Positions 1 through 7,273 of a stretch of DNA of 23,152 nucleotides are shown here, one piece after another. The stretch comes from an uncultured Prevotella sp. GTDB taxonomy: Bacteria > Bacteroidota > Bacteroidia > Bacteroidales > Bacteroidaceae. The position numbers and the translations under genes were made by a program. The stretch's first letter is position 1. Every line of letters starts with the position of its first letter. The notes beneath the pieces are model-generated. The model ran no database searches. It was not told where the DNA came from and was given only the letters and a program-made list of their open reading frames with translations. The stretch is taken from the NCBI GenBank assembly GCA_934219025.1, contig CAKQDG010000029.1, positions 1 through 23,152 on the forward strand. Direction: 5' to 3'.

Positions 1-2
1 GA

Positions 3-102
3 TTTTGTCAGCATTTCAGCCGAGCATCGCTTTTCGGGGAGCAAAGCATTGCTTCTCTCCCGAAAAAGCATTGCTTTTCTCCAAAAGGAGCGTTGCTCAG
101 CT
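3..102. repeat. Long imperfect palindrome, copy 1
   Basis: Positions 18-102 fold on themselves: the left arm beginning AGCCGAGCATCGC pairs with the right arm ending GTTGCTCAGCT, around a CTCTCCCG-type loop. The arms are built from the short near-palindrome AAGCATTGCTT. Positions 3-77 match the reverse complement of 11130-11204 at 73 of 75 bases by eye. It lies about 100 bases beyond the stop of the hemolysin III gene on the minus strand, so it could end that transcript, but its size and second copy suggest a dispersed repeat. It is followed at 140-149 by AAGTGTTCTA, a 10-mer that also occurs on both sides of copy 2. I see no gene between 1 and 201. Confidence 0.8.
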
Positions 103-201
103 CTCTATGTTGCTGTTTTCTTTACAAAATCAAGTGAAAAAGTGTTCTAAAGTTCTTATTCCTCTCTAAAAGTCTGACAGCTAACAAGTTACTTCGCACT
201 G

Positions 202-852
202 TCAGATATATTCCATCAGCACATCCCATACCGCCACGATATGGCAAATACTACCGGCAAGAACAAAGAAGTGGAACACGCTGTGCATGTATTTGCGCTT
301 GTTGAGGCTGTAGAACACGGCCCCCGTGATATAGCAAACCCCTTCGGCGATAATCCAGATCACCGCCGCCGCACTGACGCTGTGCAGCAAAGGCTTGAAA
401 GCCACAAGAATGCTCAGTCCCATAGCCACGAAACACGAAGTCTCCAAATTGCTGTGGTCTTTCAGCCTGCGGAAACTCATCACCGTGCCCACTATCGCGC
501 AGGTCCAGATGAAACCGAACAGTCCCCATCCCCAGCCGCCGTCCTGCCTTAGGGCGATAAGCGTTAGCGGAGAGTAGCTGCCGGCTATATGCCAGTATAT
601 GGCAGCATGGTCCCATTTCCTTAGCCGCTCCTTCCATACGCTTCGCGCGCTCAAAGCGTGGTATACTGTAGAGGCAATGTAGGAGCAGAGCATACCGAAA
701 AGATACAGCGACACTCCGGCAGTGGCCCATGCATTTTTGTGGCCGATGCAGAATATCAGAAACGCAATGCCTACACCGATGCCCATGACAACACCGCCGA
801 AATGCGACCAAGAGTTCCAAAGCTCTTCTTTATGCGAGAAATGAATTTTCAT
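202..852 (-). CDS. Hemolysin III family (PAQR-type) membrane protein
   Basis: A 216-residue integral membrane protein with about seven hydrophobic segments. It shows the conserved pattern of the hemolysin III/PAQR family: an N-terminal EELWNSWSH stretch, STVYHALS with His65, WDHAAIYWHIAGSYSP with Asp81/His82, and a C-terminal helix HSVFHFFVLAGSICH with His190, His194 and His204. In this family such His/Asp residues form a membrane-embedded metal site; some members act as hydrolases, and the bacterial role is poorly known despite the name. An upstream ATG at 894 is possible, but it falls inside the promoter -7 box (892-899), so the start at 852 is preferred. It is transcribed alone, divergently from the small RNA candidate at 1038. 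Confidence 0.9.
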   Translation of the reverse strand: MKIHFSHKEELWNSWSHFGGVVMGIGVGIAFLIFCIGHKNAWATAGVSLYLFGMLCSYIASTVYHALSARSVWKERLRKWDHAAIYWHIAGSYSPLTLIALRQDGGWGWGLFGFIWTCAIVGTVMSFRRLKDHSNLETSCFVAMGLSILVAFKPLLHSVSAAAVIWIIAEGVCYITGAVFYSLNKRKYMHSVFHFFVLAGSICHIVAVWDVLMEYI

Positions 853-891
853 ACTATAATAGATAATGTTTGAAATTTCTGAATCTGCAGA

Positions 892-922
892 CAAAGGTAA
901 TGCTTTATTTTTCTATCTCAAA
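892..922 (-). promoter_or_regulatory. Promoter of the hemolysin III gene
   Basis: On the minus strand the -33 box TTTG (919-922) and the -7 box TACCTTTG (892-899) are separated by 19 bases, a full match to the Bacteroidetes sigma-ABfr consensus. Transcription should start near 885, about 33 bases before the ATG at 852. This rules out the longer reading starting at 894. Confidence 0.75.
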
Positions 923-1037
923 AGCAATAGGGAGTAATGAAATGAAAGAAAAGCGAAAATACCTAAATTTGTATTGTTAAGTGTACACTATTGTTGCAAA
1001 CGTTTACGTAGTTTTTAGCCCTCAAAAACCAAAAATA

Positions 1038-1069
1038 TTTGTCTTATATCAAGTATTGCTATACCTTTG
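1038..1069 (+). promoter_or_regulatory. Promoter with no conventional gene downstream
   Basis: TTTG (1038-1041), a 20-base gap, then TACCTTTG (1062-1069) followed by CA: a full Bacteroidetes promoter on the plus strand. Transcription would begin near 1076. There is no normal gene downstream on this strand before a strong hairpin at 1142-1174, so it appears to drive a short RNA or leader peptide. Confidence 0.65.
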
Positions 1070-1075
1070 CAACAT

Positions 1076-1178
1076 CAAAACACTGATTTTCAGAATTACA
1101 TGCTACATTAATACTAACAGCTAAGACATTCAAAAATGATGAAAAGGACTTCGACGTGGTGTCGAGGTCCTTTTCGCG
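1076..1178 (+). ncRNA. Candidate small RNA ending in a strong hairpin
   Basis: This call is inferred from position: a complete promoter at 1038-1069 and a 14-bp stem-loop at 1142-1174 ending in TTTT define a transcript of about 100 bases. The first 60 bases are A/T-rich with no obvious strong fold. If read-through occurs, the RNA would run antisense into the 3' end of the DUF2442 gene (stop at 1204) and could influence that toxin-antitoxin-like module. It resembles no RNA family I recognise. The same hairpin may simply be the terminator of the minus-strand operon. Confidence 0.35.
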
Positions 1179-1195
1179 TAATATATGTGTATTAA
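1136..1195 (+). CDS. Possible 19-codon leader peptide overlapping the hairpin
   Basis: ATG-ATG at 1136-1141 opens a 19-codon frame ending in TAA at 1193, reading MMKRTSTWCRGPFRVIYVY. Most of it is encoded by the hairpin at 1142-1174, so translation would melt the stem, the usual arrangement of a leader peptide controlling a terminator. It sits about 60 bases after the predicted transcription start. No regulated plus-strand gene follows, which argues against classical attenuation, and a frame this short can arise by chance. Confidence 0.2.
   Translation: MMKRTSTWCRGPFRVIYVY
1142..1174. terminator. Strong stem-loop, possible bidirectional terminator
   Basis: AAAAGGAC-T-TCGAC / GTGGT loop / GTCGA-G-GTCCTTTT gives 13 Watson-Crick pairs plus one U-G pair with a 5-base loop. 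On the plus strand it is followed by TTTT, on the minus strand by TTTTC then an AT-rich run. It is 30 bases beyond the stop of the DUF2442 gene and at the end of the candidate small RNA, so it may serve both. Confidence 0.6.
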
Positions 1196-1203
1196 TCTTT
1201 AAT

Positions 1204-1608
1204 TTACGCCAATGCCATGTATTCTTGTCCGATGTGACGCAATTTTTCAAAAATCATTTGTTCGCGCTCCTTCGACGGCTTTTTGAATCCATTGATGTAA
1301 TTACGGAGAAGTGATGGATTAATGCCGATTATTCTTGCAAATTCTGCCACGTTTATCTCGGGATGCGACAAAAAGAAGCGTTGTAATTTTGTAGGCTCTG
1401 CATCTTCATATGCGAAGCTTTCAAAGCTCACGTCTTCATCAAGATTCCTCCAATGTATGCCGTCATACCCGAAAGTATATTTCCCCCGTTCCTCGTCCGT
1501 TGCATTCCTTAGGTTCTTATACCATAACAAAGACTGCCGGTAAGTTTTGCCGTTCTCGTCTTTACCGTACAGATAATCTCCTTCAAACCAAATCTTAATA
1601 ATTTTCAT
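1204..1608 (-). CDS. DUF2442 domain protein with C-terminal helix-turn-helix
   Basis: A 134-residue protein. Residues 1-70 look like DUF2442 (KIIKIWFEGDYLYGKDENG, then GIHWRNLDEDVSFESF). Residues about 84-130 form a predicted DNA-binding helix-turn-helix (INVAEFARIIGINPSLLRNY, then INGFKKPSKERE), with FARIIGI and SLLRNYI as the turn and recognition helix. DUF2442 genes are often next to DUF4160 genes, and the pair has been proposed as a toxin-antitoxin-like module; the HTH fits an antitoxin that represses its own promoter. An ATG at 1626 is also in frame, but the ATG at 1608 begins the conserved domain and overlaps the DUF4160 gene by 14 bases, typical of translational coupling. Function is inferred from context only. 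Confidence 0.8.
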   Translation of the reverse strand: MKIIKIWFEGDYLYGKDENGKTYRQSLLWYKNLRNATDEERGKYTFGYDGIHWRNLDEDVSFESFAYEDAEPTKLQRFFLSHPEINVAEFARIIGINPSLLRNYINGFKKPSKEREQMIFEKLRHIGQEYMALA

Positions 1609-1855
1609 CTTCTGCCTCCTTTCCAAAATATGATTTCCATCTATTCAATATAATATCTGCATTTTCATCAATAACAAGAGCTATACGCTTTAAGTCGTTG
1701 TTCTTTATTTTATGTTTTTCTCTTAGAATGAATCTTTCTCCATTCCAGTCAAATATCGCAATGCCTTCTGTTCCTTCTACATGAACATGGGGCGGTTCGT
1801 GTTCCCTGCTATAAAAGAAAAACGAGAAACCGTAAAATCTAAATATTTCTGGCAT
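1595..1855 (-). CDS. DUF4160 domain protein, putative toxin-like partner
   Basis: An 86-residue protein matching DUF4160: it opens MPEIFRFYGFSFFFYSREHE followed by PPHVHVEG, and ends with the helical stretch RIALVIDENADIILNRWKSY. The HEPPHVHV motif is the family hallmark. It is the first gene of a two-gene unit and overlaps the DUF2442-HTH gene by 14 bases (1595-1608). The biochemical activity of DUF4160 is not established to my knowledge; the conserved histidines hint at metal binding or catalysis, but this is inference. The short distance to the predicted promoter (about 12 bases from the likely transcript start) means a nearly leaderless mRNA. Confidence 0.85.
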   Translation of the reverse strand: MPEIFRFYGFSFFFYSREHEPPHVHVEGTEGIAIFDWNGERFILREKHKIKNNDLKRIALVIDENADIILNRWKSYFGKEAEDENY

Positions 1856-1872
1856 ATCATTTTTGTTTTTTA

Positions 1873-1899
1873 CAAATATAGGTATTCTTTTTGATACCT
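1873..1899 (-). promoter_or_regulatory. Probable promoter and operator of the DUF4160-DUF2442 pair
   Basis: On the minus strand TATATTTG (1873-1880) matches the -7 consensus; no good -33 box is visible. The inverted repeat AGGTAT (1880-1885), 8-base spacer, ATACCT (1894-1899) begins at the edge of the -7 box and fills the space towards -33, the right place for a repressor site. The HTH of the DUF2442 protein is the obvious candidate binder. Confidence 0.45.
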
Positions 1900-2092
1900 T
1901 GATGTAATCGGGATAACTTTTAATATTGTTTAGCTAATTCTTTTTGTCGGGCGGATTCCAGTAACTAAATACAAAACCTCAGTTTTTTAGTAAGATAAAA
2001 AAGAAAACTTTTCTGTGTATATTACCAGTATTGCGAAAGAATTACTATCTTTGCATAAGATAAGCTGCATCTCGGCATAACATTCAAATAAA

Positions 2093-2126
2093 TTTGATGT
2101 TCTGCTCTCGATTTGCATTATCTTTG
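2093..2126 (+). promoter_or_regulatory. Promoter of the nitroreductase gene or operon
   Basis: TTTG (2093-2096), 22-base gap, TATCTTTG (2119-2126) followed by CA. Transcription should start near 2133, leaving a leader of about 69 bases before the ATG at 2202. A second identical -7 box TATCTTTGCAT lies at 2046-2056 without a clear -33 partner and may be an additional start. I see nothing else in the 346 bases between 1856 and 2201 apart from the operator region of the divergent pair. Confidence 0.6.
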
Positions 2127-2201
2127 CATTAAATATGTGATTAGATGTCATATATCAGCTTGTTTACTAACGACAAGTAAAACTCTATAAACTTAAAGAC
2201 T

Positions 2202-2942
2202 ATGAAATCTATCAATACGCGAAAGACAATCAGAAAGTATTCCGACAAACCGGTGAGCGACGAACTGCTAAACAGACTGCTCGCGGAGGCTATGCGCACG
2301 CAGACAATGGGAAACCTGCAACTGTATAGCGTCGTGGTAACACGTTCCGAGGAGATGAAACAGAAACTCGCTCCGGCACACTTCAACCAGCCGATGGTGA
2401 CGCAGGCACCGGTGGTGCTCACCATTTGTGCCGACTTCAACCGCACTACAAAATGGGCGGAATGCCGCAAGGCACATCCCGGATATGACAATATCCTGTC
2501 GTTTCTCAATGCGGCAACCGATGCATTGCTTTACACGCAGACCTTCTGCAATCTTGCCGATGAAGAAGGACTTGGCTACTGCTTCCTTGGCACAACGGTG
2601 TATAACCCGCAGCAGATAATCGACACACTGAAGTTGCCGCGTCTTGTTATGCCCGTAGCAACGATTACGCTGGGCTGGCCAGACGAGAATCCGCCGCTTT
2701 CCGACCGACTGCCGCTCGAAAGCATCGTTCACACCGAGACTTACACCGACTATACTCCGGAGCTGATAGATAAGTATTATGCCGAAAAAGAGGCTCTGCC
2801 GGAAAACCAGGAGTTCCTGAAGATTAACAACAAGGAGACGCTGGCGCAAATATTCACGGATATAAGATACACCAAGAAAGACAACGAGGCAATGTCGGCA
2901 ACAATGCTTGAGACATTGAAAAGACAGGGCTTCCTGGAGTAA
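2202..2942 (+). CDS. Nitroreductase family NAD(P)H:FMN oxidoreductase
   Basis: A 246-residue flavoprotein of the nitroreductase fold, close in size to NfsA/FRP-type enzymes (about 240-250). The N-terminal INTRKTIRKYSDKPVSDELL motif holds the Arg/Lys residues that contact FMN phosphate; the central stretch DALLYTQTFCNLADEEGLGY, then CFLGTTVYNPQQI, is the conserved dimer and flavin-binding core, and ITLGWPDENPP is the usual strand leading into the C-terminal arm. Such enzymes reduce quinones, nitro compounds or free flavin with NAD(P)H in the cytoplasm; the physiological substrate cannot be told from sequence. A promoter sits 76 bases upstream and cstA follows after 113 bases on the same strand. 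Confidence 0.9.
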   Translation: MKSINTRKTIRKYSDKPVSDELLNRLLAEAMRTQTMGNLQLYSVVVTRSEEMKQKLAPAHFNQPMVTQAPVVLTICADFNRTTKWAECRKAHPGYDNILSFLNAATDALLYTQTFCNLADEEGLGYCFLGTTVYNPQQIIDTLKLPRLVMPVATITLGWPDENPPLSDRLPLESIVHTETYTDYTPELIDKYYAEKEALPENQEFLKINNKETLAQIFTDIRYTKKDNEAMSATMLETLKRQGFLE

Positions 2943-2948
2943 TTTATT

Positions 2949-3024
2949 CTGGGAGAATTGGGAGTAATGAGAGTTCTGGGAGAACTGACGGCTCTGGGAG
3001 AACTGACGGCTCTGGGAGAACTCG
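2949..3024. repeat. 18-bp tandem repeat between nitroreductase and cstA
   Basis: TCTGGGAGAACTGACGGC occurs at 2975-2992 and 2993-3010 exactly, followed by a partial third copy from 3011 (TCTGGGAGAACT), and preceded by a diverged copy from 2949 (CTGGGAGAATTGGGAG). This fills most of the 113-base spacer within the probable operon. The repeats have no strong self-complementarity, so they are more likely a slippage-prone spacer than a terminator. Confidence 0.85.
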
Positions 3025-3055
3025 AAAGGAAGCAATAACATAATCAAAAATCAAA

Positions 3056-4546
3056 ATGATAACCTTTATAATAAGTATAGTAGCCCTTGTGTTGGGCTAT
3101 TTGTTATATGGAAAATTCGTGGAGCGCGTTTTCCATCCTGACGACCGCGTTACTCCGGCTGTTGCAAAGGCCGACGGCATAGACTATGTGCCGATGAAAA
3201 ACTGGAAGATTTATATGATACAGTTCCTTAATATTGCCGGTACCGGACCAATCTTCGGAGCAATCATGGGAGCAAAGTTCGGTCCGTCGGCATACCTTTG
3301 GATAATCTTCGGCTGTATCTTTGCAGGAGCCGTACACGACTATCTCACCGGTATGCTCTCTATGCGCAACGGCGGCTGCGATGCACCTGAACTCGTCGGC
3401 AAATACCTTGGCAGACGTACTAAGGCAGTTATGCTTGTGTTCAGTGTCGTACTTCTTCTCATGGTAGGCGTTGTGTTTGTATACAGTCCGGCAGAGATAC
3501 TTGGCAACATGACGGGTAGCACGCTGGCATGGACCTTTGTGATATTCATATATTATATCATCGCCACGATGCTTCCTATCGACAAGATAATAGGCAAGAT
3601 ATACCCGCTATTCTCTTTTTCCCTTCTTTTTATGGCAGTGGCCCTGTCGGCAGTTTTGTTTGTCAATATGCCGCAGTTGCCCGAACTCTGGGACGGATTG
3701 TCGAACATGGGGCAGGCCACCGACCCTTCGTTCACCGAGCAGATATTCCCGTGCCTGTTTATCACCATCGCTTGCGGAGCGATAAGTGGTTTCCATGCCA
3801 CGCAGTCGCCGCTGATGGCGCGCTGCCTCACCTCCGAGAAAAAAGGACGTCAGATATTCTATGGCGCAATGATAACCGAAGGACTTGTTGCCCTTGTTTG
3901 GGCAACGGTGGCAATGTGGTTCTTCTATAACGACGGCAGCAAGCCTGGCTACGAGCTCATTGCTGGAGGCATGGCAAAGGGATTCCATACCTCGGCACCG
4001 ATGGTGGTAAACCTTGTGTGCCGCGACTGGCTGGGCATGCTTGGCGGCATTCTTGCCATCCTTGGTGTTGTTGCCGCCCCGATAACGAGCGGCGACACTG
4101 CGTTCCGCTCAGCCCGCATGATAATAGCATCGGCATTGAAACTGCCGCAGAAATCAAAACGCAACCGCCTTTACATCTGTGTTCCGCTGTTTGCAGTTGC
4201 AATCTTATTGCTTCTGTGGCAGATGGAAAACGAGGATGGCTTCCAGGTTATATGGCAGTATTTCGGATGGTCAAACCAGACGCTTGCCACCTTCATGCTA
4301 TGGGCAGTAACGGTTTATCTCGTGAGGAAAAGCAAGCCATATGTCATTACTCTCGTTCCGGCTCTGTTTATGACAGCCGTATGCAGCACCTATCTGTTTA
4401 TATCAAAACAGGCGATGGGACTGCCGGAGAGCACGGCATACCTGTTGGGTGTTGTAGTTACGGTAGTTGCTGCTGTGCTGTTTGCCGTGTGGCTGTCGAA
4501 ATGCGGCAAGGAGCAACGTGAGATTGGCAAGTCGTCGGGAGATTGA
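3056..4546 (+). CDS. cstA: Carbon starvation protein A (CstA family transporter)
   Basis: A 496-residue polytopic membrane protein with many hydrophobic helices. It carries CstA hallmarks: residues near 48 onward read KNWKIYMIQFLNIAGTGPIF then GAIMGAKFGP, followed by the conserved GAVHDYLTGMLSMRNGG, and a later SGFHATQSPLMARC segment. CstA proteins are peptide or pyruvate importers of the inner membrane; E. coli CstA is induced by carbon starvation. This is the shorter form (about 480-500 residues) without the long C-terminal extension of E. coli CstA (about 700), as is usual in Bacteroidetes. It follows the nitroreductase on the same strand with no clear promoter of its own, and comEC begins immediately after. 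Confidence 0.92.
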   Translation: MITFIISIVALVLGYLLYGKFVERVFHPDDRVTPAVAKADGIDYVPMKNWKIYMIQFLNIAGTGPIFGAIMGAKFGPSAYLWIIFGCIFAGAVHDYLTGMLSMRNGGCDAPELVGKYLGRRTKAVMLVFSVVLLLMVGVVFVYSPAEILGNMTGSTLAWTFVIFIYYIIATMLPIDKIIGKIYPLFSFSLLFMAVALSAVLFVNMPQLPELWDGLSNMGQATDPSFTEQIFPCLFITIACGAISGFHATQSPLMARCLTSEKKGRQIFYGAMITEGLVALVWATVAMWFFYNDGSKPGYELIAGGMAKGFHTSAPMVVNLVCRDWLGMLGGILAILGVVAAPITSGDTAFRSARMIIASALKLPQKSKRNRLYICVPLFAVAILLLLWQMENEDGFQVIWQYFGWSNQTLATFMLWAVTVYLVRKSKPYVITLVPALFMTAVCSTYLFISKQAMGLPESTAYLLGVVVTVVAAVLFAVWLSKCGKEQREIGKSSGD

Positions 4547-4587
4547 TTTTTTCCCCACAACGTGATGATTGTTTTTTTAATATAAAA

Positions 4588-6177
4588 ATGAATTTTATGA
4601 ACGGCAATTCGAAACGGCAATTCAATGCACTGTCGCGTTTCGTGTTGCCGTTTTTGCTTGGCATATGCCTTGCATACAATTCTTCGGTTCATGTCTCGCA
4701 GTTTCCATTGTTGGCAGTGTCGTTGTTTTTCGTTACGGCATCATTACTCTTGCATAAAAGAAAACTGCTGTCAGGATTGCTCCTGTATATTACAGTGTTT
4801 TTGCTTGGTTTCGTGAGAGTTGGGATAGACAGGGATGCAGAAGACGACATTCTGCTTGGAGCGAAGACGAATTACGTTTGTGTGGCTCTTGACGATGCCG
4901 TTTGCAGGGGCAAGACCATGCGTTTCGATGCTCTTGTCGTGGAATTGAACGGTGTGGATGTGAAACCCTTCAAGGCGAAAATATCGCTTTTGCCAACAGA
5001 AGGGTCTCTGGAAATCCGTAGCGGGATGTCTTTCCGTTGCCGTTCAGCGTTTGAGATGCCTGCAAGTAATCCAACTTCCCGTTTTGACTATCGCCGCTAT
5101 CTGCTTGTACACGGATTCAAGTGCCAGACGTTTGTATATGGCAGTGATGCCGCGCCTGTCAGTATCTATAGACAGAATGTTCCGCTGTGGTATAGAATAC
5201 AAATAAAAATGTCGCATATAAGGCACAGGCTTGCCAGAGTGTTTACCGACAATGGACTTCAGGGTGATAATCTTGCAGTGGTATATGCCATGACGCTTGG
5301 CGACAGGACGTTGATTGACAAAAGTCTGCGTGATGCATATTCTGTTGTTGGAGCCTCTCATATTCTGGCCCTTTCCGGTCTGCATCTTGGAATTATATAT
5401 ACATTATTGCTGATATTGTTGTGGCGTGGAAACAAGCTGCGTTGGTGGCGCATGTTTGTTCAGATATTGATATTGGTGTCGGTATGGACCTATGTTATGC
5501 TTGTGGGTATGCCCTTGTCGGCTGTTCGGTCGGCATTGATGATAAGTGTTGCATCGGTGATGGCAGTGTCTGGTAGAGTGGGGCAGACGCTTGATGGTCT
5601 TGCCGTTGCAGCTGTAATAGTTGTTGTGTTGAGTCCGCTGAGTATTTTCGACACCGGTTTCCAGATGTCTTTCCTTGCCGTTGCGTCGATATTGTTGCTG
5701 GCAGAGCCGTTATACCGTTGGCTCACTCCGCGCCGGTTCAGAAAAAATCTACTGTTGCGTTGTCTTGGCGGTATGACTTCTGTGTCGCTTGCTGCCCAAA
5801 TAGGTGTTGCACCGCTGACGGCATACTGTTTTGGCAGATTCTCGTTCTGCTTTCTTCTTGCCAACATTGTGGTTTTGCCGTTGGCGATGTTACTGCTGTA
5901 TGGGGCGTTGCTGCTGTTTGTTACCTCTTGTGTGCCGGCATTGCAGTATGTCATTGCCCTCAGTCTGGACTCCGTGTCCCGTTTGCTCAACGATGTAGTA
6001 ACATCATTATCTTATGTTCCGTGGGCAAGTGTAGAGAATATCCGTTTGTCATTTCTGCAGCTCCTTCTTTGCTATGTGGTGCTTGTCGCCTTGTTTTCAC
6101 TTTTCTTTTATATGGACAATCATCGCTTTACGGCCAAGTCAAGATACCGGTATCCAGATGTTTCAGAAGTAGGCTGA
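4588..6177 (+). CDS. comEC: ComEC/Rec2-type DNA uptake channel, short form
   Basis: A 529-residue membrane protein. Residues near 25-170 resemble the N-terminal DUF4131/OB-like soluble region; from about 230 the Competence domain follows, with GASHILALSGLHLGI (Ser263-Gly-Leu-His266) as signature and eight or more membrane helices after it. ComEC forms the inner-membrane channel that passes single-stranded DNA during natural transformation. The C-terminal metallo-beta-lactamase domain found in Bacillus and Neisseria ComEC is absent; the protein ends shortly after the last helix. The ATG at 4588 is preferred; an in-frame TTG at 4543 overlapping the cstA stop by 4 bases could instead give 15 extra residues and direct coupling. 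It converges with the WYL regulator gene, 29 bases away. Confidence 0.88.
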   Translation: MNFMNGNSKRQFNALSRFVLPFLLGICLAYNSSVHVSQFPLLAVSLFFVTASLLLHKRKLLSGLLLYITVFLLGFVRVGIDRDAEDDILLGAKTNYVCVALDDAVCRGKTMRFDALVVELNGVDVKPFKAKISLLPTEGSLEIRSGMSFRCRSAFEMPASNPTSRFDYRRYLLVHGFKCQTFVYGSDAAPVSIYRQNVPLWYRIQIKMSHIRHRLARVFTDNGLQGDNLAVVYAMTLGDRTLIDKSLRDAYSVVGASHILALSGLHLGIIYTLLLILLWRGNKLRWWRMFVQILILVSVWTYVMLVGMPLSAVRSALMISVASVMAVSGRVGQTLDGLAVAAVIVVVLSPLSIFDTGFQMSFLAVASILLLAEPLYRWLTPRRFRKNLLLRCLGGMTSVSLAAQIGVAPLTAYCFGRFSFCFLLANIVVLPLAMLLLYGALLLFVTSCVPALQYVIALSLDSVSRLLNDVVTSLSYVPWASVENIRLSFLQLLLCYVVLVALFSLFFYMDNHRFTAKSRYRYPDVSEVG

Positions 6178-6206
6178 TGTATATGATTTGCAATGTCAGA
6201 ATTGTT

Positions 6207-7115
6207 CTATTGCTGTGCCAGCTCATTAAAACGTTTCAGTTTTTCTTTCAGATAAGCCTTGAATCCTTCGTCGCCCTTCACCACGATGTCGTCGAAGAGC
6301 CCGAGCACGAATCTGCCGATGCCCACGTAGCTGCACACGTCGAGACGCAGCCGCCAGTGAGTCTTGTCAGTCTGACTTGTGTGGGCTGCCGCCTTGGGGT
6401 ATTCCTCGGTCAGGATGTTGTATGCCAGTCTTCCGAGAATCAATTCCACGGTGGTGGTCTTTTCGCTGCTGAACATAAAGGCATCTGTGTGCATCTGTGT
6501 ATGCTTGTCGTTGAACATCCATTCGTCGGCAAGCTGTTCCACGTCGTCCATGCGCACAATCTTGAAAGTTTTGTTCATCCCTGAGGCCGGTTCGTAGCAT
6601 CTCACTTCCCTGTTGCCGTCCATTAGCATAAACGGTTCCACGAGTCGGTCGCGTTTTGTGTTGCTGTGAGGCGACGAGTAGCCGCGCAAAACAACCTGGT
6701 GTTGGAATTTTATTGCGTCATGAATTACGCTGATGCAGTGGGCAGCCTTTTCGCTCATCTGGTCGTCGGCAAGGATACCGAAGTCGTAGAATCTGTCGAT
6801 TTTGCGTTTCAGAATTTCAATCACCGCGTTGGTCTTCTCCGTATTGTCGAGCATTCGCCGTATTATGATAGCCTCTTCTTCGGTGAACGAAATTTTTTCT
6901 ATAAGTTTTCCGAAGAAAGGCGACGAGCGGTCGATGCTCCATTTCTTGCCGTATTTTTCGAGTTTGAAGCCGGTGTCTTTCAGAAAGTCGAGATAGTAGT
7001 ACACGTTTCTTTTCGACATGTCGAGTTTCTCGCAAATCTGTTCAATCGAGTAGCTCCGGTTTTCGGTAAGAAGCAGTATCAGTTGCAGTTCTCTGTCAAG
7101 TTTGTCGTGGCGCAT
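6207..7115 (-). CDS. WYL-domain transcriptional regulator
   Basis: A 302-residue protein. Residues about 1-65 are a winged helix-turn-helix (LLLTENRSYSIEQICEKLDM, then SKRNVYYYLDFLKDTGF). Residues about 145-205 form the WYL domain (VVLRGYSSPHSNTKRDRLVE, then PFMLM, then EVRCYEPASGMNKTFKIVRM), and the C-terminal 90 residues match the WCX extension. WYL proteins bind ligands, in some cases nucleic acids, and regulate DNA repair, phage defence and metabolism. The canonical W-Y-L triplet is not obvious in order, which is common in the wider family. No clear TAnnTTTG promoter is seen above the ATG. It converges with comEC and lies downstream of the large surface-protein gene; there is no sign which of its neighbours it controls. 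Confidence 0.87.
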   Translation of the reverse strand: MRHDKLDRELQLILLLTENRSYSIEQICEKLDMSKRNVYYYLDFLKDTGFKLEKYGKKWSIDRSSPFFGKLIEKISFTEEEAIIIRRMLDNTEKTNAVIEILKRKIDRFYDFGILADDQMSEKAAHCISVIHDAIKFQHQVVLRGYSSPHSNTKRDRLVEPFMLMDGNREVRCYEPASGMNKTFKIVRMDDVEQLADEWMFNDKHTQMHTDAFMFSSEKTTTVELILGRLAYNILTEEYPKAAAHTSQTDKTHWRLRLDVCSYVGIGRFVLGLFDDIVVKGDEGFKAYLKEKLKRFNELAQQ

Positions 7116-7169
7116 ATATATTTTCTTTTTATATAGAATAACGCATCTGTTGTGTTTTTATTATCAAGA

Positions 7170-7219
7170 AAGGCGAAAACTTCGGGAGTTGCTGTGCTGC
7201 TCGCCCAAGTTTTCGCCTT
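7170..7219 (-). terminator. Terminator-like hairpin after the GLUG protein gene
   Basis: AAGGCGAAAACTT (7170-7182) pairs perfectly with AAGTTTTCGCCTT (7207-7219), a 13-bp stem around a 24-base G/C-rich loop. It lies about 55 bases beyond the stop at 7274 on the minus strand and upstream of the WYL gene. The T-run after the stem on the minus strand is short (TTTCTT). I see nothing else in 7116-7273. Confidence 0.6.
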
Positions 7220-7273
7220 AGATATTCAGTGTAGCCAGAGGCTTTTCTTGCTGCTACATTTTCATTTCACTTT

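Noticed and set aside
2268..3047. 259-codon minus-strand frame opposite the nitroreductase, starting in the 18-bp repeat
   Set aside because: Its N-terminal QFSQSRQFSQ repeats merely reflect the tandem DNA repeat; the plus-strand gene is well supported.
5718..6584. 288-codon plus-strand frame crossing the comEC end and the WYL gene
   Set aside because: It overlaps two well-supported genes in another frame, has no domain sense and no promoter; it is a shadow frame.
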